A stretch of DNA of 64,000 bases, taken from assembly GCF_037038585.1 (NCBI RefSeq), contig NW_027288512.1, forward strand, positions 186,001-250,000, given 5' to 3'. The DNA is from Patagioenas fasciata (lineage: Eukaryota > Chordata > Aves > Columbiformes > Columbidae). The translations under genes were made by a program, and so were the position numbers. The notes below the pieces were generated by a model. The model searched no databases and was not told where the DNA came from. It saw only the letters and a program-made list of their open reading frames with translations. Of this stretch, positions 22,901 to 36,500 are shown in pieces (position 1 is the first letter of the stretch; each line of letters opens with the position of its first letter).

Positions 22901-24404
22901 CCCCCCAGTCCCCAGGGCCCATTGTGGCACCATGGACACCCCCTTTGTCCCCAGGGCCCATTGTGACATCCCAGGACCCCACCTTCTCCCCAGGGTCCCT
23001 TCTGACAGGGTGGGGACCCCCCTTTCTCCCCAGGGCTCATTGTGACGTCCCAGGACCCCTCGTTGTCCCCAGTGCCCATTGTGACATCCTGGGGACCCCC
23101 CTTGTCCCCAGGGCCCATTGTGAAATCCGGGGAACCCCCTGGTCTCCAGGGCCCATGGTGGTACCGTGGGGACTCGTCCTGTCACTTGGGTCCATTGTGA
23201 CACCATGGGGACCCCGCCTTTGTCCCCAGTACCCATTGTGACATCCTGGGGACCCCTTTGTCCCCGGGGCCCATTGTGACATCCTGGGGACCCCCCTTTG
23301 TCCCCAAGGCCCATTGTGACACCGTGGGGACCCCACTTCTTTCCAGGACCCATTGTGGCATTCTGGGGACTTCCTTTGTCCCCAGGGCCCATTGTGACAT
23401 CCTGGAGACCCCCTTTATCCCCAGAGCTCGTTGTCGCACCATGGGGACCCCCTTTGTCACTGGGGCCCATTGTGACATCCCAGGACCCCCCATTGTCCCC
23501 AGGGCCCATTGTGACACCGTGGGGACCCCACCTTTTCCCCAGGGCCCATTGTGACGTCTCAGGACCCCCTTTGTCCCCAGGGCCCACTGTGGCACCATGG
23601 GGACCCCCTTTGTCCTCTGGGCCCATTGTGACATTCCAGGACCCCACTTTGTCCCCAGGGCCCATTGTGACAATTAAGGTACCCCCTTTGTCCCCAGGGC
23701 CCATTTTGACATCCCAGGACCCCACTTTGTCCCCAGTGCTCATTGTGAAATTCTGGGGACCCCCCTTGTCCTCAGGGCTCATTGTGACAGCCGAGGACCT
23801 TACTTTGTCCCCAGGGCCCATTGTGACATCCCAGGACCCCCCACTGTCTCCAGTGCCCATTGTGACATCATGGGGACCACCCTTTTTCCCCAGGGCTCAT
23901 TGTGACGTCCCAGGACCCCTCGTTGTCCCCAGGCCCCATCGTGACATCCTGGGGACCCCCCTTGTCTCCAGGGCCCATAGTGGCACTGTGGGGACTCATC
24001 ACTTGGGCCCATTGTGACATCCTGGAGACCCCCCTTTATCCCCAGGGCCCATTGTGACACCGTGGAGACCCCATTTGTCACTGGGGCCCATTGTGACATC
24101 CCAGGACACCCCATTGTCCCCAGGGCCCACTGAGACATCCCGGCGACCACCCTTTGTCCCCAGGGCCCATTATGCACATTCAGGGGACACCCCTTTGTCC
24201 CCAAGGCCCATTGTGACATCCTGGGGAGACCCCATTGTCCCCAAGGCCCATTGTGGCACCATGGGGACCCCCTTTGTCCCCAGTGCCCATTGTGACATCT
24301 TAGGACCCCACTTTGTCCCCAGGGCCCATTGTGACATCCTGGGGACCACCTGTGTCCCCAGGGCCCATTGTGACATCAGGAGCCACCGTTGTCCCCAGGG
24401 CCCA
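19905..24404 (-). repeat. Higher-order repeat copy 1 (about 4.5 kb)
   Basis: This is a 4500-bp block of 39-bp variants in fixed order that recurs next to itself. Matching positions are 20263/24763, 21216/25716 and 22273/26773. Differences from copy 2 are rare single bases (for example GACACC at about 21275 against GAGACC at 25775). It contains a block of about 516 bp (about 22742-23258, including the long C run) that is missing in copy 2. Boundaries are approximate. Confidence 0.88.
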
Positions 24405-27400
24405 TTGTGACATCCCAGGACCCCCCATTTTCCCCAGGGCGCATTGTGACATCCTGGGGACCCCCTTTGTCCCCAGGGGCCATTGTGACATACCAGGACC
24501 CACCCTTGTCCCCAGAGTCCATTGTGACATCCTGGGCAGCCCCCTTTGTCCCCAGGCCCATTGTGACATCCTGGGGACCCTGTGGTCTCAAGGGCCCATT
24601 GTGACACCGTGGGGACCCCCTTTGTCACTGGGGCCCATTGTGGCATACCAGGACTCCACTTTGTCCCCAGGGCCCATTGTGACATCCTGGGGACCCCTTT
24701 GTCCCCAGGCACCATTGTGACAGGGCGGGACACCCCTTGTCTCCAAGGCCCATTGTGACATCATGGGGATCCCATTTGTGCCCAGGGCCCATTGTTACAT
24801 CCTGGGGACCCCCTTTGTCCCTAGGGTTCATTGTGACATCCCAGGACCCCCATTGTCCCCAGGGCCCATTGTGAACAACCTGGGGACCCCCCTTTTTCCC
24901 CGGGCCCATTGTGGCGTCCCAGGATGCTTCGTTGTCCCCTGGGCCCATTGTGACATCCCGGGGACCCCTTTTGTCCCCAGGGTCCATTGTGACATCCTGG
25001 GGCCTCCCTTTGTCCCCAGGGCCCATTGTGACATCGCAGGAGCCCCCATTGTCCCAAGGGCACATTGTTACATCCTGGGGACCCCCTTGTCCCCAGGGCC
25101 CATCGTGGCACCGTGGGGACCCCCCCTTTGTCTCCAGTGCCCATTGTGACATCCTTGGGACCCCCCTTGTCCCCAGGACCCATTGTGCACATCCTGTGGA
25201 CCCCTCTTTGTCCCCAGGGCCCATTGTGATATCCTGGGGAGCCCTCTTTTTCCCCAGGGCCTATTGTGACATCCTGGGGACCCCCTTTGTCCCCCGGGCC
25301 CATTGTGACATCCTGAAGACCCCCTTTGTCCCCAGGGCCTATTGTGACATCCCAGGACCCCCCCTTTTCTCCAGGGCCCATTGTGACGTCCCAGGACCCC
25401 CTATTGTCCCCAGAGCCCATTGTGACATCCCAGGACCCCCATTGTCCCCAGGCCCCATTATACACATCCTGGGGTCCCCCTTTATCCCCAGGGCCATTGT
25501 GACACCATGGGGACCCCCTTTGTCCCCAGGGCCCATTGTGACGTCCCAGGATGCCCCATTGTCCCCTGGGCCCATTGTGAAATCATGGGGACCCCCTTTG
25601 TCCCCAGGGCCTATTGTGACATCCCAGGACCCCCCATTGTCCCCAGGGCCCATTGTGACACCGTGGAGACCCTCCTTGTCCTCAGGGCCCATTATGACAT
25701 TCAGGGGACTCCTCTTTGTCCCCAGGGACTATTGTGACATCCTGGGGACCCCCCTTTACTCCAGGGCCCATTGTGAGACCGTGGAGACCCCATTTGTCAC
25801 TGGGGCCCATTGTGACATCCCAGGACACCCCATTGTCCCCAGGGCCCACTGAGACATCCCGGCGACCACCCTTTGTCCCCAGGGCCCATTATGCACATTC
25901 AGGGGACACCCCTTTGTCCCCAAGGCCCATTGTGACATCCTGGGGAGACCCCATTGTCCCCAAGGCCCATTGTGGCACCATGGGGACCCCCTTTGTCCCC
26001 AGTGCCCATTGTGACATCTTAGGACCCCACTTTGTCCCCAGGGCCCATTGTGACATCCTGGGGACCACCTGTGTCCCCAGGGCCCATTGTGACATCCCAG
26101 GAGCCACCGTTGTCCCCAGGGCCCATTGTGACATCCTGGGGACCCCCTTGTCCCCAGTGTCCATTGTGGCATCCTGGGACCCCCGTTGTCCCCAGGGCCC
26201 ATTCTGGCACCATGTGGACCCCCTTTTACCCGAGGGCCCATTATAACGTCCCAGGACCCCCCATTGTCCCCTGGGCCCATTGTGACATCCTGGGGTACCC
26301 CTTTTGTCCCCTGGGCGCATTGTGACACCATGGGTACCCCCTTTGTCCCATGGGCCCATTGTGACATCCTGAAGACCCCCTTTGTCCCCAGGGCCTATTG
26401 TGACATCCCAGGACCCCCCCTTTTCTCCAGGGCCCATTGTGACGTCCCAGGACCCCCTATTGTCCCCAGAGCCCATTGTGACATCCCAGGACCCCCCATT
26501 GTCCCCAGGCCCCATTATACACATCCTGGGGTCCCCCTTTATCCCCAGGGCCATTGTGACACCATGGGGACCCCCTTTGTCTCCAGGGCCCATTGTGACG
26601 TCCCAGGATGCCCCATTGTCCCCTGGGCCCATTGTGAAATCATGGGGACCCCCTTTGTCCCCAGGGCCTATTGTGACATCCCAGGACCCCCCATTGTCCC
26701 CAGGGCCCATTGTGACACCGTGGAGACCCTCCTTGTCCTCAGGGCCCATTATGACATTCAGGGGACTCCTCTTTGTCCCCAGGGACTATTGTGACATCCT
26801 GGGGACCCCCCTTTACTCCAGGGCCCATTGTGATGTCCCAGGACCCCCTATTGTTCCCAGGGCCCATTGTGACATTCTGGGGACCCCAAATGTCCCCAGG
26901 GCCCGTTGTGACATCCTGGGGACCCCCTTTGTCCCCAGGGCCTATTGTGACATCCTGGGGAGTACCCTTTATCCCCAGGGACCATTATGACACTGTGGGG
27001 ATCTCCTTTATCCCCAGGGACCATTGTGACACTGTGGGGATCTCCTTTGTCCCCAGGGCCCATTGTGACATCCTGGGGACCCCCCTTGTCCCCAGGGCCC
27101 ATTGTGAAATCCGGGGAACCCCCTGGTCTCCAGGGCCCATAGTGGTACCGTGGGGACTCGTCCTGTCACTTGGGTCCATTGTGACACCATGGGGACCCCG
27201 CCTTTGTCCCCAGTACCCATTGTGACATCCTGGGGACCCCTTTGTCCCCGGGGCCCATTGTGACATCCTGGGGACCCCCCTTTGTCCCCAAGGCCCATTG
27301 TGACACCGTGGGGACCCCACTTCTTTCCAGGACCCATTGTGGCATTCTGGGGACTTCCTTTGTCCCCAGGGCCCATTGTGACATCCTGGAGACCCCCTTT

Positions 27401-28388
27401 ATCCCCAGAGCTCGTTGTCGCACCATGGGGACCCCCTTTGTCACTGGGGCCCATTGTGACATCCCAGGACCCCCCATTGTCCCCAGGGCCCATTGTGACA
27501 CCGTGGGGACCCCGCCTTTTCCCCAGGGCCCATTGTGACGTCTCAGGACCCCCTTTGTCCCCAGGGCCCACTGTGGCACCATGGGGACCCCCTTTGTCCT
27601 CTGGGCCCATTGTGACATTCCAGGACCCCACTTTGTCCCCAGGGCCCATTGTGACAATTAAGGTACCCCCTTTGTCCCCAGGGCCCATTTTGACATCCCA
27701 GGACCCCACTTTGTCCCCAGTGCTCATTGTGAAATTCTGGGGACCCCCCTTGTCCTCAGGGCTCATTGTGACAGCCGAGGACCTTACTTTGTCCCCAGGG
27801 CCCATTGTGACATCCCAGGACCCCCCACTGTCTCCAGTGCCCATTGTGACATCATGGGGACCACCCTTTTTCCCCAGGGCTCATTGTGACGTCCCAGGAC
27901 CCCTCGTTGTCCCCAGGCCCCATCGTGACATCCTGGGGACCCCCCTTGTCTCCAGGGCCCATAGTGGCACTGTGGGGACTCATCACTTGGGCCCATTGTG
28001 ACATCCTGGAGACCCCCCTTTATCCCCAGGGCCCATTGTGACACCGTGGAGACCCCATTTGTCACTGGGGCCCATTGTGACATCCCAGGACACCCCATTG
28101 TCCCCAGGGCCCACTGAGACATCCCGGCGACCACCCTTTGTCCCCAGGGCCCATTATGCACATTCAGGGGACACCCCTTTGTCCCCAAGGCCCATTGTGA
28201 CATCCTGGGGAGACCCCATTGTCCCCAAGGCCCATTGTGGCACCATGGGGACCCCCTTTGTCCCCAGTGCCCATTGTGACATCTTAGGACCCCACTTTGT
28301 CCCCAGGGCCCATTGTGACATCCTGGGGACCACCTGTGTCCCCAGGGCCCATTGTGACATCAGGAGCCACCGTTGTCCCCAGGGCCCA
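24405..28388 (-). repeat. Higher-order repeat copy 2 (about 3.98 kb)
   Basis: This is a near-identical copy of the preceding block, 516 bp shorter because one internal segment is absent. Downstream matching points are 24763/28747 and 26773/30757, an offset of 3984. Confidence 0.88.
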
Positions 28389-31300
28389 TTGTGACATCCC
28401 AGGACCCCCCATTTTCCCCAGGGCGCATTGTGACATCCTGGGGACCCCCTTTGTCCCCAGGGGCCATTGTGACATACCAGGACCCACCCTTGTCCCCAGA
28501 GTCCATTGTGACATCCTGGGCAGCCCCCTTTGTCCCCAGGCCCATTGTGACATCCTGGGGACCCTGTTGTCTCAAGGGCCCATTGTGACACCGTGGGGAC
28601 CCCCTTTGTCACTGGGGCCCATTGTGGCATACCAGGACTCCACTTTGTCCCCAGGGCCCATTGTGACATCCTGGGGACCCCTTTGTCCCCAGGCACCATT
28701 GTGACAGGGCGGGACACCCCTTGTCTCCAAGGCCCATTGTGACATCATGGGGATCCCATTTGTGCCCAGGGCCCATTGTTACATCCTGGGGACCCCCTTT
28801 GTCCCTAGGGTTCATTGTGACATCCCAGGACCCCCATTGTCCCCAGGGCCCATTGTGAACAACCTGGGGACCCCCCTTTTTCCCCGGGCCCATTGTGGCG
28901 TCCCAGGATGCTTCGTTGTCCCCTGGGCCCATTGTGACATCCCGGGGACCCCTTTTGTCCCCAGGGTCCATTGTGACATCCTGGGGCCTCCCTTTGTCCC
29001 CAGGGCCCATTGTGACATCGCAGGAGCCCCCATTGTCCCAAGGGCACATTGTTACATCCTGGGGACCCCCTTGTCCCCAGGGCCCATCGTGGCACCGTGG
29101 GGACCCCCCCTTTGTCTCCAGTGCCCATTGTGACATCCTTGGGACCCCCCTTGTCCCCAGGACCCATTGTGCACATCCTGTGGACCCCTCTTTGTCCCCA
29201 GGGCCCATTGTGATATCCTGGGGAGCCCTCTTTTTCCCCAGGGCCTATTGTGACATCCTGGGGACCCCCTTTGTCCCCCGGGCCCATTGTGACATCCTGA
29301 AGACCCCCTTTGTCCCCAGGGCCTATTGTGACATCCCAGGACCCCCCCTTTTCTCCAGGGCCCATTGTGACGTCCCAGGACCCCCTATTGTCCCCAGAGC
29401 CCATTGTGACATCCCAGGACCCCCATTGTCCCCAGGCCCCATTATACACATCCTGGGGTCCCCCTTTATCCCCAGGGTCATTGTGACACCATGGGGACCC
29501 CCTTTGTCCCCAGGGCCCATTGTGACGTCCCAGGATGCCCCATTGTCCCCTGGGCCCATTGTGAAATCATGGGGACCCCCTTTGTCCCCAGGGCCTATTG
29601 TGACATCCCAGGACCCCCCATTGTCCCCAGGGCCCATTGTGACACCGTGGAGACCCTCCTTGTCCTCAGGGCCCATTATGACATTCAGGGGACTCCTCTT
29701 TGTCCCCAGGGACTATTGTGACATCCTGGGGACCCCCCTTTACTCCAGGGCCCATTGTGACACCGTGGAGACCCCATTTGTCACTGGGGCCCATTGTGAC
29801 ATCCCAGGACACCCCATTGTCCCCAGGGCCCACTGAGACATCCCGGCGACCACCCTTTGTCCCCAGGGCCCATTATGCACATTCAGGGGACACCCCTTTG
29901 TCCCCAAGGCCCATTGTGACATCCTGGGGAGACCCCATTGTCCCCAAGGCCCATTGTGGCACCATGGGGACCCCCTTTGTCCCCAGTGCCCATTGTGACA
30001 TCTTAGGACCCCACTTTGTCCCCAGGGCCCATTGTGACATCCTGGGGACCACCTGTGTCCCCAGGGCCCATTGTGACATCCCAGGAGCCACCGTTGTCCC
30101 CAGGGCCCATTGTGACATCCTGGGGACCCCCTTGTCCCCAGTGTCCATTGTGGCATCCTGGGACCCCCGTTGTCCCCAGGGCCCATTCTGGCACCATGTG
30201 GACCCCCTTTTACCCGAGGGCCCATTATAACGTCCCAGGACCCCCCATTGTCCCCTGGGCCCATTGTGACATCATGGGGTACCCCTTTTGTCCCCTGGGC
30301 GCATTGTGACACCATGGGTACCCCCTTTGTCCCATGGGCCCATTGTGACATCCTGAAGACCCCCTTTGTCCCCAGGGCCTATTGTGACATCCCAGGACCC
30401 CCCCTTTTCTCCAGGGCCCATTGTGACGTCCCAGGACCCCCTATTGTCCCCAGAGCCCATTGTGACATCCCAGGAGCCCCCATTGTCCCCAGGCCCCATT
30501 ATACACATCCTGGGGTCCCCCTTTATCCCCAGGGCCATTGTGACACCATGGGGACCCCCTTTGTCTCCAGGGCCCATTGTGACGTCCCAGGATGCCCCAT
30601 TGTCCCCTGGGCCCATTGTGAAATCATGGGGACCCCCTTTGTCCCCAGGGCCTATTGTGACATCCCAGGACCCCCCATTGTCCCCAGGGCCCATTGTGAC
30701 ACCGTGGAGACCCTCCTTGTCCTCAGGGCCCATTATGACATTCAGGGGACTCCTCTTTGTCCCCAGGGACTATTGTGACATCCTGGGGACCCCCCTTTAC
30801 TCCAGGGCCCATTGTGACGTCCCAGGACCCCCTATTGTTCCCAGGGCCCATTGTGACATTCTGGGGACCCCAAATGTCCCCAGGGCCCGTTGTGACATCC
30901 TGGGGACCCCCTTTGTCCCCAGGGCCTATTGTGACATCCTGGGGAGTACCCTTTATCCCCAGGGACCATTATGACACTGTGGGGATCTCCTTTATCCCCA
31001 GGGACCATTGTGACACTGTGGGGATCTCCTTTGTCCCCAGGGCCCATTGTGACATCCTGGGGACCCCCCTTGTCCCCAGGGCCCATTGTGAAATCCGGGG
31101 AACCCCCTGGTCTCCAGGGCCCATAGTGGTACCGTGGGGACTCGTCCTGTCACTTGGGTCCATTGTGACACCATGGGGACCCCGCCTTTGTCCCCAGTAC
31201 CCATTGTGACATCCTGGGGACCCCTTTGTCCCCGGGGCCCATTGTGACATCCTGGGGACCCCCCTTTGTCCCCAGGGCCCATTGTGACATCCCAGAACCC

Positions 31301-32850
31301 CAATTTGTCCTCAGGGCCCATTGTGACATCCTGGGGACCCCCTTGTCCCCAGGGCCCATCGTGGCACCGAGGGGACCCCCCCCCCCCCCTAGTCCCCAGG
31401 GCCCATTGTGGCACCATGGACACCCCCTTTGTCCCCAGGGCCCATTGTGACATCCCAGGACCCCACCTTCTCCCCAGGGTCCCTTCTGACAGGGTGGGGA
31501 CCCCCCTTTCTCCCCAGGGCTCATTGTGACGTCCCAGGACCCCTCGTTGTCCCCAGTGCCCATTGTGACATCCTGGGGACCCACCTTGTCCCCAGGGCCC
31601 ATTGTGAAATCCGGGGAACCCCCTGGTCTCCAGGGCCCATGGTGGTACCGTGGGGACTCGTCCTGTCACTTGGGTCCATTGTGACACCATGGGGACCCCG
31701 CCTTTGTCCCCAGTACCCATTGTGACATCCTGGGGACCCCTTTGTCCCCGGGGCCCATTGTGACATCCTGGGGACCCCCCTTTGTCCCCAAGGCCCATTG
31801 TGACACCGTGGGGACCCCACTTCTTTCCAGGACCCATTGTGGCATTCTGGGGACTTCCTTTGTCCCCAGGGCCCATTGTGACATCCTGGAGACCCCCTTT
31901 ATCCCCAGAGCTCGTTGTCGCACCATGGGGACCCCCTTTGTCACTGGGGCCCATTGTGACATCCCAGGACCCCCCATTGTCCCCAGGGCCCATTGTGACA
32001 CCGTGGGGACCCCGCCTTTTCCCCAGGGCCCATTGTGACGTCTCAGGACCCCCTTTGTCCCCAGGGCCCACTGTGGCACCATGGGGACCCCCTTTGTCCT
32101 CTGGGCCCATTGTGACATTCCAGGACCCCACTTTGTCCCCAGGGCCCATTGTGACAATTAAGGTACCCCCTTTGTCCCCAGGGCCCATTTTGACATCCCA
32201 GGACCCCACTTTGTCCCCAGTGCTCATTGTGAAATTCTGGGGACCCCCCTTGTCCTCAGGGCTCATTGTGACAGCCGAGGACCTTACTTTGTCCCCAGGG
32301 CCCATTGTGACATCCCAGGACCCCCCACTGTCTCCAGTGCCCATTGTGACATCATGGGGACCACCCTTTTTCCCCAGGGCTCATTGTGACGTCCCAGGAC
32401 CCCTCGTTGTCCCCAGGCCCCATCGTGACATCCTGGGGACCCCCCTTGTCTCCAGGGCCCATAGTGGCACTGTGGGGACTCATCACTTGGGCCCATTGTG
32501 ACATCCTGGAGACCCCCCTTTATCCCCAGGGCCCATTGTGACACCGTGGAGACCCCATTTGTCACTGGGGCCCATTGTGACATCCCAGGACACCCCATTG
32601 TCCCCAGGGCCCACTGAGACATCCCGGCGACCACCCTTTGTCCCCAGGGCCCATTATGCACATTCAGGGGACACCCCTTTGTCCCCAAGGCCCATTGTGA
32701 CATCCTGGGGAGACCCCATTGTCCCCAAGGCCCATTGTGGCACCATGGGGACCCCCTTTGTCCCCAGTGCCCATTGTGACATCTTAGGACCCCACTTTGT
32801 CCCCAGGGCCCATTGTGACATCCTGGGGACCACCTGTGTCCCCAGGGCCC
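28389..32850 (-). repeat. Higher-order repeat copy 3 (about 4.5 kb)
   Basis: The third near-identical block again carries the 516-bp segment (31226-31742), so its structure resembles copy 1. Similarity to the other copies ends near 32850, after the GGGGACCACCTGTGTCCCC unit. Confidence 0.85.
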
Positions 32851-33559
32851 ATTGTGACATCCTGGGGACCCCCTTGTCCCCAGGGCCCATTGTGGCACCA
32901 TGTGGACCCCATTTTTCCCGAGGGCCCATTATAACGTCCCAGGACCCCCCATTGTCCCCTGGGCCCATTGTGACATCCTGGGGTCCCCCTTTTGTCCCCT
33001 GGGCCCATTGTGACACTGTGGGGATCTCCTTTGTCCCCAGGGACCATTGTGACACTGTGGGGACCCCCTTTGTCCCCAGGGCCCATTGTGACATCCTGGG
33101 GAATCCCTTTGTCTCCAGGGCCCATTGTGACGTCCCAGGACCCTGCTTTGTCCCCGGGGCCCATTGTGACATCCTGGGGAACCGCTTTGTCCCCAGGGTC
33201 CATTGAACATCCCAGGACCCCCCCTTGTCCCCAGGGCTCATTGTGATTTCCCAGGATCCCCATTGTCCCCAGAGCCCATTGTGATGTCCTGGGAACCCCC
33301 TTTGACCCCAGGGTCCATTGTGACACCATGGGGACCCCCTCTTGTCCCCAGGGACCATCGTGGCACCGTGGGGACCCCCTTGTCACTGGGGTCCCATTGT
33401 GACACTATGGGGACCCCCCTTTGTTCCCAGGGCCCATTGTAACATCCTGGGGACCCCCTTGCCTCCAGGGCCCCTTGTGACATCAAAGGATCACCCTTTG
33501 TCCCCAGGACCCATTGTGACATCCCAGGACCCCACTTACTCCCCAGGGCCCATTGTGGC

Positions 33560-36500
33560 ACCATGAGGACCCCCTTTGTCACTGGTGCCCATTGTGACAT
33601 CCCAGGACCCCCCATTGTCTGCAGAGCCCATTGTGACACTATAGGGACCCCCCTTGTCACTGAGGACCCATTGTGACACCATGGGCACCTCCCCTTGTCG
33701 TCAGAGCCCATCGTGACATCCCAAAACCCCCAATTGTCTCCAGGGCCCATTGTGACATCCTGGGGACCTCCCTTTCTCCCCAGGGCCCATTGTGACGTTC
33801 CAGGAACCCCCATTGTCCTCAGGGCCCATTGTGACATTCAGGGGACCCCCTTTGTCTTCAGGTCCCATTGTGACACCATGGAGACCCCATTTGTCACTCA
33901 GGCCCATTGTGACATCCTAGGACCCCCCATTGTCCCCAAGTCCCATTGCGACATCCTGGGGACCCCCCTTTGTCCTCAGGGCCCATTGTGACATTCAGGG
34001 CACCCCTCTTTGTCCCCAGGGCCCATTCTGATACCATGGGGACCACTTTGTCCCCAGGGCCCACTGTGACATCCTGGGGACGCCCTTTGTCCCCAGGGCC
34101 CATTTTGACACCATGTGCACCCCCCTTTGTGCCCAGGGCCGATTGTGACATCCTGGGGACCCTCTTTGTCCCCAGGGCCCATTGTGACATCCTGGGGACA
34201 CCCCATTGTCTCCAGGGCCCATTGTGAACATCCTGGGGACCCCCTTGTCCCCAGGGCCCATCGTGGCACCGTGGGGACCCCCCGTTGTCCCCAGGGCCTA
34301 TAGTGACACCGTGGGTACCCCCTTTATCCCATGAGCCCATTGTGACATCCTGGGGACCCCCCTTGTCCCCAGGGCTTATTGTGACATCCTGGGGACCGCC
34401 TTTGTCCCCAGGGCCCATTGTGACATCCCAGGACCCCAAGTTGTCCCCAGGGCCCATTGTGACATCCCAGGACCCCAAGTTGTCCCCAGGGACCATTGTG
34501 ACACCGTGGGGACCCCCTTTGTCCTCAGGGCCCGTTGTGAACATCCTGGGGACCCCCTTGTCCACACGACCCATCGTGGCACCGTGGGGACCCCCCGTTG
34601 TCCCCAGGGCCTATAGTGACACCGTGGGTACCCCCTTTATCCCATGAGCCCATTGTGACATCCTGGGGACCCCCTTGTCCCCAGGGCCCATTGTGACACC
34701 ATGGGGATCGCCTTTGTCCCTGTGGCCCATTGTGACATCCCAGGACCCCGCGTTGTCCCCAGGGCCCATTCTGACATCCTGGGGACCCCCCTTGTCCCCA
34801 GGGCTTATTGTGACATCCTGGGGACCCCTTTTGTCCCCAGGGCCCATTGTGACACCATGGGTACCCCCTTTGTCCCATGGGCCCATTGTGACATCCTGGG
34901 GACCCCCTTGTCGCCAGGGCCCATCATGGCACCGTGGGGACCCCCCTTTGTCCCCAGTGCCCATTGTGACATCCTGGGGACCCCCCTTGTCCCCATGGCT
35001 TATTGTGACACCCTGGGACCGCCTTTGTCCCCAGGGCCCATTGTGATGTCCCAGGACCCCCCATTGTCCCCAGGGACCATTGTGACATCCTGGGGACCCC
35101 CTTTGTCCCAAGACCCCATTGTGACATCCTGGGGACCCCGCCTTGTCCCCAAAGCCCATTGTGACATCCTGGGGACCCTCTTTGTCCCCAGGGCCCATTG
35201 TGGCACCATGGGGACACCCTTTGTCACTGGGGCCAGTTGTGACATCCCAGGACCCCACTTTGTCCCCAGGGCTTATTGTGATACCATGGGGACCCCCCTT
35301 GTCCCCAGGGCCCATTGTGACATTCAGGGGGACTCCTCTTTGTCCCCAGGGCCTATTGTGTCATCCTGGGGATCTCCCCTTGTCTCTAGGGCCCATTGTG
35401 AGACTGTGGAAGACCCCCTTTGTCCCCAAGTCCCATTGTGACGTCCCAGGACGCCTCGTTGTCCCCAGGACCCATTGTGACTCCATGGGAACCCCCCCTT
35501 GTCCCCAGGGCCCATTGTGATATCCTGGGACCCCCCTTTGTCCCCAGTGCTCATTGTGAAATCCTGGGGACCCACTTTGTCCCCAGGGCCCATTGTGGCA
35601 CCATGGGGAGCGCCTTTGTCACTGGGGACCATTGTGACATTCCAGGATTTTACTTTGTCCCCGGGGCCCATTGTGACATCCTGGGGATCCCCCTTTGTCG
35701 CCAGGGCCCACTGTGACACCGTGGGCACCCTCTTTGTCCCATGGGCCCATTGTGACCTTCAAGGGACCCCCCATTGTCCCCAGGGCCCTTGTGACATCCT
35801 GGGTACCCCCTTTGTCCCCAAGACCCATTGTGACATCCTAGTACCCCCCGCAGTCCCCAGGGCCCATTGTGACATCCTGGGGATCCCTTTGGCCCCAGGG
35901 CCCATTGTGACAGGGCGGGGATCCCCCTTGTCCCCAGGGCCCATTGTGAAACCGTGGGGACCCTCTTGTCCCCAGGGCCCATTGTGGCACCGTGGAGACC
36001 CCCCCTTTGTCTCCAGTGCCCATTGTGACATCCTGGGGACCCCCTTTGTCCCCAGTGCTCATTGTGACAGGGTGGGACCCCCCTTGTACCCAGGGCCCGT
36101 TGTGACATCCTGGGGACCCCCTTTATCCCCAGGGCCCATTGTGACATCCTGGGGACCCCCTTTGTCCCTAGGGTTCATTGTGACATCCCAGGACCCCCAT
36201 TGTCCCCAGGGCCCATTGTGAACAACCTGGGGACCCCCCTTTTTCCCCGGGCCCATTGTGGCGTCCCAGGATGCTTCGTTGTCCCCTGGGCCCATTGTGA
36301 CATCCCGGGGACCCCTTTTGTCCCCAGGGTCCATTGTGACATCCTGGGGCCTCCCTTTGTCCCCAGGGCCCATTGTGACATCGCAGGAGCCCCCATTGTC
36401 CCAAGGGCACATTGTTACATCCTGGGGACCCCCTTGTCCCCAGGGCCCATCGTGGCACCGTGGGGACCCCCCCTTTGTCTCCAGTGCCCATTGTGACATC

